NCBI GenBank assembly: GCA_001632425.1
Contig: KV425631.1
Coordinates: 111,962 to 128,225, forward strand
Reading direction: 5' to 3'
Length of the DNA stretch: 16,264 nucleotides
Source: Neolentinus lepideus HHB14362 ss-1
Taxonomy: Eukaryota > Basidiomycota > Agaricomycetes > Gloeophyllales > Gloeophyllaceae
A model generated the notes under the pieces. It saw only the letters and a list, made by a program, of their open reading frames with translations. It had not been told where the DNA came from and did no database searches. Position 1 is the stretch's first letter. The number at the start of each line of letters is the position of its first letter. The translations under genes were made by a program, and so were the position numbers. This document shows, one piece after another, positions 7,001 to 13,601 of this stretch.

Positions 7001-10000
7001 CTAACTCCTAATACGTTCATGAGGCTCTTGCCATGGAATCCCTGTAGATCGTCTTTAAACACAGTTCGAAGGGCAATATCAGCAAAGGAGGCTCACCAAG
7101 TATTCTAAATATCTCTTCCTCGGTCTCCGAAGCAATGATGTTTCCTACAGTTGTCCCTTCAGCGGGACGAGACTAGGTTGACGAGGCGTACTTTCTCACC
7201 AGTATTCGTCTTTTTGGTGCGATCATGCGTATCTCGCACGACTCCTGCGTAAAGCCCGCGCTGGTTTAACGAGTACCCCATTGTATTGGCCTTGTATCTC
7301 ATGGCCCGATTGAACTAAATCTAAAGTTAGATGGCACGAACATTTGACACCGGTTGTTCCTCTTACGATATCATCGCCCTATGAATCGGTTTAAGGTGCC
7401 AATCTCCATGAGAATAGTAACCACTGAGCTTACAGTATAATACAAGAGAGCAACACCTCTAGATTTCCAAGGCACCACCAGAAAGTCTATAGGCTGAGGT
7501 CAGACTCCCTCAGGATCCAGTGCGTGGTACTGCATCACGCACCTATCCTCCGGTGCCTGCTGTTTTGATCTCTACGACAAAGGCCTCTATACACAGCCTC
7601 AAGGTCGTCCGGATCATCTGGGACAGAAAGATCTTCAGTTAAAATGCCCTCTTGGTGTAATCTGCGCAGAAGCTGTCGCAGAATTCCTAGAGAAAACGCG
7701 AAGATCATTATTGGTTACGAGAGCTGCCTAATGAGCAATTGAATATACCGCGGTGTGTGCGACCATCATCCGTCGGACGTGTTATTAGGATGTCTATATC
7801 GCCGCAATCTGCCTTTCCTCTAAGGTGCTATGAGCAGGGCTTCCTTTCCTCCAGGCAGACGAACTTACCGTCGAAAGCTACCCATTACTTCTATGAATAG
7901 GACCGGATCCAACTTCAGCGCTAGACTATCATGAGAGACATGAAGTGCATATTACAGTGACAGATGAAGTTACCGATAGGCTTTATTCTGTCGAATATAC
8001 CTTGTACCTCAACGCGAGGCATACGGTCATTGATGTCTAGACGAACATGACAGGCTCAGGAGAGTTGTTTAAAATTTGAAAATAGACAAGGTGCACCAGC
8101 ATAGTACTTTATGCCGATCTCCTGCACGGCGGACACTTTGATATCACCCTTCCTCGCTTTGACGTCTTCGAGCGTGCGGCATCCCGCTGCATACCACTGC
8201 CATGCAATTTGTTGTCCTTGACGAAGCTGGCTATGCAACGAGCTCTGAGTTATTTGGACGCAAGTACTTACCGACGCCGTAAATCCCGCGAAATATAGCT
8301 GTAGCCTTTACGTCCGGCGTATTCTCGTACTGAATTCGTCGGAGGTCGCCCGTCTCGAGGATCTCCTCAATCTGAGATGGAACACCGTTTCAGTCTGCCT
8401 AGGATTGTGATAAACATTACAGCCGATCACCTTGTCAGCCGTTTTCGATCCCACTCCACTGATTTTGAAAGCCTCATCACGGCTAGTGATCCGTTTTGAA
8501 TATCTACGGATCGCGGCAATGGCTTGGTATCGAGTGGCGGTTAAGTTGAGTAGCATGGGGAATTATATCGATTTACCTTTTCGGTAAGCATAGACGCGCC
8601 ACTTGTCATCCTTTGTGGGCCTGGCTTCATGTATTGCCTGCAGCTCTTGTAGCTGTATCATAATTGTCAGCTCCATATTTGGTCTCAACTGTATCTCGAA
8701 CAGCTGACCTTGTCAACGATGTCCTGATTAACACATTTCGATGGGGGGCCCTTCTCGTCGCAAGTAAATCCCTGTGTACATGATAGAGTTTGATCACAGT
8801 GCCTGATAAGTTATATTAAAACAAACCCTCTTGGAACTCTTGCCTTTTTTGTCTTGAGATTTTTCGGACGCTCCGAGAGGGGACTCTTGCCCGTCTTCTC
8901 CTAGCCACTGTGGGAAGTACTCAATAATTGCTATCAAGGAACGTACGTCTATAGTCAACATACCACCGCGTCTCTGTCCGCTCGGGCTTTCTCATAAAAC
9001 TGTGCTAAAGGATCATCCTGAGCGGACGTAACGCGCACTGACTTGAACGCGTTTAGTGAAGAAGACCCGCCATTTCCCCCAAATAATGGTGTGGGGCGCG
9101 TCTCATTTTCTTGCCGCTTGTTGGGGGGGTAGAGCAGGAAATCGGGTGCTGCTCGCTTCCTTTCACCGTCGGACCCGTCGGTGCTGTTCTCATCCATGCT
9201 ATACTTACTGCGCAGAGTGTCAGCAATGATACGAGGATAAGAACAAGAACAGAAGACATACGATGGCCGATTATTATTCGCTTTCTTCACCCGCGAAGCT
9301 GTTGCCGCCGGCTGCCTTGATGGTCCGGCTGCAGGAGCTGTCGCACTATTTTTATGTCTGGTCTGTTTCGTGGCGGGGCTTTCCTTTGCAAGATTCGAAG
9401 TGGGCAACGTTGCTACATTCCTGACCGAGGATTTCGTAGCAGGCGCTGACGATGTCTTCAGAACTGTATCTCGAGGCCTGATAGCTTGTTCCTTGCTCGG
9501 CTTGTCTTTCTCGGTGTTGTTGGTCCCTGTAACTCCCCTGTCTTGCGCGGCGGGTTTGATACTCCGCTGAACCGATGAAGATCCGTGTGTAGCTTTGTTA
9601 AGTGGCTTCCCTATTCGGCTGTTTTCGCTCCACAAGATAATTGAATCTTCTCCCTCGGCAAGAGAGGCGAGAGGGACACTCCTAGGGTCTTCCTGTGGCC
9701 TTGACCGGTCTTGTGTTGTAGACTTGACCTGGAGTACGCCGGAGCCCGCGGTACCGGTCGTATTTCCGAGCGCGGGTGTAATAGAAGGTATAACTCCAGA
9801 TCTATCATGCACTGTTGTATCTATTCTGACTCGCTTCGTAGGCTGATGGTCAGTCTGAGCATCGCCAGTGCCGTCCCCGTGGGTTGTCTTGTGCTTGAGC
9901 CTGTTGCAGCGGCAGATCAGTATTAATCTGCAGCTCTGTAAATACCCGTTGCAGCGTACTTTGCATCCTTTGCTTGCTCGTGGGAGGTCGAAAGATCTGG

Positions 10001-10234
10001 GAGATCTAGGACTGTATGCGTGGACGAACCTGGCCTTCTGGACCGAGCAGACCTTGATGCCAGCTTCTCCTCCCTATTAGACGCCGTTTTGATTATAAAA
10101 GTTTACCAGTCGAATTGAAAACCGAAGGGCGCTCACCATTTTGATATCCGTTCAAAGTACTCGTCGACGGTTTCGTCAGGCATAGAGAAGATCAGATCTT
10201 GTTGGCGAAAGAACTCGTCCAAGTCTCCCGACAT
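7001..10234 (-). CDS. Family X DNA polymerase (lambda/beta-like, POL4-type), 19-exon model
   Basis: Such enzymes fill short gaps in base excision repair and non-homologous end joining. The model splices minus-strand exons 10234-10137, 10073-10053, 10005-9262, 9207-8964, 8907-8827, 8771-8709, 8652-8577, 8522-8431, 8371-8272, 8216-8097, 8036-7974, 7920-7869, 7819-7749, 7686-7543, 7486-7434, 7378-7367, 7314-7200, 7156-7097, 7041-7001: 750 codons including TAG. The N-terminal half is Ser/Pro/Thr-rich and disordered; I see no BRCT domain. The 8-kDa domain starts in exon 8771-8709; [14 protein letters not shown] holds the likely dRP-lyase Lys. Palm motifs: [17 protein letters not shown] (two catalytic Asp), [11 protein letters not shown] (third Asp), and LLYYTGDDIFNRAM (nucleotide binding). 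The end, [11 protein letters not shown], is typical. Exons 2-3 are the least certain. Both frame and splice sites are intact throughout the catalytic part, so the gene is probably functional. Confidence 0.9.
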
Positions 10235-10412
10235 ATTAGAATTGTCTTTAGGCAATGTTGAAGGGATGGAAAGGCGGAATGAGAGAAGGGATGAGTCGGA
10301 CGAGAAGAAGTCAGAATGTGGCAGCTCGGTATCAGACGCGATCATATGAACTTGGGTTAGAGGGCCACTGCTCCGCATGGCATGGTTACGAGTCCTGATG
10401 CCAGTCTGTCCA
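10235..10412 (-). promoter_or_regulatory. Polymerase leader and Helitron 3'-end junction
   Basis: The first about 95 bp upstream of the polymerase ATG read as a pyrimidine-rich host leader on the minus strand. Beyond about 10330 the sequence should become the Helitron 3' end. The polymerase frame has no stop from its ATG back to 10429, inside the helicase coding region, so longer N-termini (for example from ATG at 10345) are formally possible. The region also contains tRNA-box-like words (see findings). Confidence 0.5.
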
Positions 10413-13400
10413 TTACATTCTCTGAGCATATATTACGGTAGCTATTAATTTTCCTCTACATGACATCAAGTCTTGTATGGCTGTAGTCTGTATATTACGC
10501 TCTTTGGTACATGCTCTTCCTGTTTCAATACCATCATTAAACCATATGTCTCCATTTTTGTCTACATATCTACAAGTGAAATGATAATCACCATGATAAA
10601 TCATCCCTCTCAAGTAAAAATTTTTTTTTGTTGTGATTTTGAGAGCAAATTGCTTCACTAGTATTATGTTTGTTGATGCAACATTGAAGGCTAAAAGTCT
10701 TGGTGTACTCTGTAAAGATGATGCTGCAAGCATTTTCTGTCTACAGCATCGTTGTCCAGAGTATATTCCATTTTTGCTTAAATATGTACCTATCCAGTCA
10801 GTTATTAATTTTATTGATCCACTTTCCAATGTTGGCCCATCTAATCTGTAACATTCCAATGCTAGGGTTGATATATTATGGCTTTCTTGCCTATCACATA
10901 CCTTACATGACATGGTCCGTATTCCAAGCTCTGCTCCTTGGAACATTTCTTCACATAGATCCATTATACTGGTTCCAGCACCTCGTCTCATGGGAAATCT
11001 GTTCCTATCTAGTTCATGGAATTTTTGTCTTAATCTATCTCTACATGTTTCCATAGTTATTTCTTTCTGTTGTAATTCATGGAAGTTATTAATAAGTGAG
11101 CTGAGATGGTCATTCCATTTTAGTTTTTCCGTCCATTTCCTTTGGTTCTCTGCCCACATGTTGTATATGATGGTAAATAGTGCATCATATGCACATGAAT
11201 AAGTTGAACTCCAAATAAATCCTGTAGGCACAGTGGGCAGTGTTTCAGACTGGGATAGACTATCATGTACTTTCAGAGCATTGTCATCTGTCATCATGGG
11301 TTGTGGTATAGTTTTATTGTTGTTCACTATTGATCCTTTAGTAGCCTTATTCTTTGTACTATCCTTTTTGACTATTGACCATGTGGCATCCTCAACATAG
11401 TCCAGTAACTTCAATGGATCACTTTTAGACCATTTAATAGCTGGATGAACATGCCGGGGACATTCATTCTTTTTCCAGTGCTGATATGCACGTACCAGAG
11501 TATTTCGACGATGACCTTCAATGTGTCCTGGGAGTATACCACTATGTCTTAGCTTTGTTATTTCATCCAATATTTCTAATTCACGAAACTCTTGTCTGAG
11601 ATATCCACTTGCCCCTCCCATGATTTTTTTGGGATCAAAACCCTGTAATAGAATTGTACCTTCAGTAGATGCACTTCTTGATAGACATGTGTAATATGAT
11701 TGATGGCTCATACAGTTATATAAATCTACAACATTATTTGGCCGTGTTCTACCCTGTGATCCATAGTCCGTCATTGCAAAGTTAGGTAGTATAGGAATCT
11801 GTTGTCGGCTGATCTGTTCATATTGATCATTTGGCATTCGACATTTGATGGTCATGGTTTGTTTTGTCAATGGAACTACATTCAAGGGTAGACCATCAAG
11901 TTGCACAGAGCGAGGTGGATTTATAAGTTCAACGAATAGGGTGTCTAAGATGGGCACTCCTGTTGAAATATCACTGTGCCAAGATACCACTCTTGCTTCA
12001 GCTCCATTAGTTATACAGCACTCTGTTGCCTCATTTCTCTTGATCAGTACCGGCATTCCCTTGCACAATGATAATTTACCAGGTACATGATCTGTGCAAT
12101 CTGGAGTTAGATCCCATATAAGTTTCTGTATATGTTTATCAATGATATCTGACTCTCGTGTAGACTTTGATCTTTTCTTATTGCCACGTCCAGGTGCAGA
12201 TTCTGTCTTCCATCGATCCACAGAAAAAAAATGAGATAATTGTTGATTAGTATCTTCAGCATATTGGATGCATCCAAGTTCATTTATCTTGTCTCTTTGT
12301 AGATTTCGCGCTGCTATTATCGAAACATGTCTAAATCTTTCATTGGATAATTTTGGCCTTCCTTGACCTTTTCCAGCAATCCTTGTTCGCAAAAACTCAA
12401 TGTCTTCAAGAGTACAAGCTTTGTATCTCATATTTTCTAATGCTTTTCGAAGTTGACGATCTGCTGGAGTTTGAGATCTTTGACGCATATTTTCTCTTAA
12501 AATAACAACTGTGGTGAATTGATGCCATATCGCTTTTCCAAGTGCTGCTTCCTGAGATCTAACAGTCATTCTGGCATTAATGTTAGTACCTATATTAGGG
12601 CTATATAAAGGTGCTTGACTCATGGCAGGTGGTAATTGAGCAAAATCTCCACAGAAGATCATATTAATTCCACCGAATGGATCTTCTGTATTTCCATTTA
12701 TCTTACATAGTTGTGAACATATCTTGTATAGGTCGTGACATCCCAACATTGATACTTCATCAATAAATATATATTCCACTCCATCCAGTCGACTTTGTAT
12801 CTGTGCAAGTGTCTGTGAACCTATATTGAGATGGTTTGTCTTTTCATTAATTCCAAGTATAGAGTGGTAAGTGGAACCTCCGACTAAAGCAGCTGCAGAT
12901 CCAGTTGGAGCAAGGACCATAAAACGATATGACTCATTACGAAGGTTGAAATAATGTATCAAAGACTTTATCACTTGTGATTTCCCTGTCCCAGCCATTC
13001 CACCTAGATACATTTTGAGCTGTTCAGTTTGAGGTTTACTGGCATGATTTGCTATTATTCTAAATGCTCTTTCTTGATCTGGTCTCAATGAAAACATTTT
13101 TACTACTTCCTCTTGCATTTTCCCTATTTCAGGATGAGAAGTATGATAGGTTTTCAGTAGATATGATTGATCTACAAGCTCTACTTGATTCCAGTTTGGA
13201 GGTTTTGTCGGAGGCTTTCCATCTTTTCCTACCATCTGCTGTCGAGCATTTTCTCTTAGTTGTAATATCTCTTGACGCTTCCTTTGGATTACATCAGTCC
13301 ATCCTTGTTTAGTTTTAGGTTCAATGATGGGACTATTTGGAAGACACCAGTTCCCATTTTCACACTTCTCTAACCATCCAGCTCCATTGAGAACAGATCT

Positions 13401-13601
13401 CATATACTCCATTTGTTTCATTCTGTTTTTAGTTCCATTGCCTACTTGTGCATACTCAGTTTCCATAAGATTTCCTCTATCCTCATCAGCATCCCAATCA
13501 TCATGAGCCTGAGCATTATGTACATCATCAAAGTCACCTTCAGCCATGAGTGAAGGCACTCCAGCAACATATCCTGCCTTCCTTTGCTTGGCATAGTCAT
13601 C
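10413..13601 (-). CDS. Helitron helicase half: PIF1-like helicase plus C-terminal cysteine-protease-like domain
   Basis: This is the downstream part of the Rep-helicase polyprotein, in the same frame as the Rep half after one TGA. Numbering from the GTG at 13559 (not a real start; first ATG 13547): Walker A GGMAGTGKS at 186-194, Walker B IDEVSM at 266-271, motif III GDFAQLPP at 304-311, LRENMRQ at 354-360, motif V-like DYGSQGRTRPN at 598-608, and motif VI-like YYTCLSRS at 622-629. These are SF1B PIF1/Helitron helicase motifs that unwind DNA during rolling-circle transposition. From about 780 a further domain has a Cys box (SSTYSCAYDALF, C789), paired cysteines (CKVC at 885-888, CC at 938-939) and a His box (GMIYHGDYHF, H993, then WFNDG 1006-1010), a pattern like C19 ubiquitin-specific proteases. 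The protease assignment is inferred; the helicase is secure. A T/A run at 10615-10630 encodes TTKKNF and is a slippage risk. Confidence 0.9.
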   Translation of the reverse strand, partial: DDYAKQRKAGYVAGVPSLMAEGDFDDVHNAQAHDDWDADEDRGNLMETEYAQVGNGTKNRMKQMEYMRSVLNGAGWLEKCENGNWCLPNSPIIEPKTKQGWTDVIQRKRQEILQLRENARQQMVGKDGKPPTKPPNWNQVELVDQSYLLKTYHTSHPEIGKMQEEVVKMFSLRPDQERAFRIIANHASKPQTEQLKMYLGGMAGTGKSQVIKSLIHYFNLRNESYRFMVLAPTGSAAALVGGSTYHSILGINEKTNHLNIGSQTLAQIQSRLDGVEYIFIDEVSMLGCHDLYKICSQLCKINGNTEDPFGGINMIFCGDFAQLPPAMSQAPLYSPNIGTNINARMTVRSQEAALGKAIWHQFTTVVILRENMRQRSQTPADRQLRKALENMRYKACTLEDIEFLRTRIAGKGQGRPKLSNERFRHVSIIAARNLQRDKINELGCIQYAEDTNQQLSHFFSVDRWKTESAPGRGNKKRSKSTRESDIIDKHIQKLIWDLTPDCTDHVPGKLSLCKGMPVLIKRNEATECCITNGAEARVVSWHSDISTGVPILDTLFVELINPPRSVQLDGLPLNVVPLTKQTMTIKCRMPNDQYEQISRQQIPILPNFAMTDYGSQGRTRPNNVVDLYNCMSHQSYYTCLSRSASTEGTILLQGFDPKKIMGGASGYLRQEFRELEILDEITKLRHSGILPGHIEGHRRNTLVRAYQHWKKNECPRHVHPAIKWSKSDPLKLLDYVEDATWSIVKKDSTKNKATKGSIVNNNKTIPQPMMTDDNALKVHDSLSQSETLPTVPTGFIWSSTYSCAYDALFTIIYNMWAENQRKWTEKLKWNDHLSSLINNFHELQQKEITMETCRDRLRQKFHELDRNRFPMRRGAGTSIMDLCEEMFQGAELGIRTMSCKVCDRQESHNISTLALECYRLDGPTLESGSIKLITDWIGTYLSKNGIYSGQRCCRQKMLAASSLQSTPRLLAFNVASTNIILVKQFALKITTKKNFYLRGMIYHGDYHFTCRYVDKNGDIWFNDGIETGRACTKERNIQTTAIQDLMSCRGKLIATVIYAQRM

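Noticed and set aside
8056..8556. Reading the polymerase as a pseudogene because its longest frames are short
   Set aside because: Removing GT-AG introns restores a continuous protein through all catalytic motifs to a conserved end; the short frames simply reflect many introns.
10353..10400. A tRNA gene at the Helitron/polymerase junction
   Set aside because: The box-like words cannot be folded into a cloverleaf; there is no acceptor stem or normal T loop.
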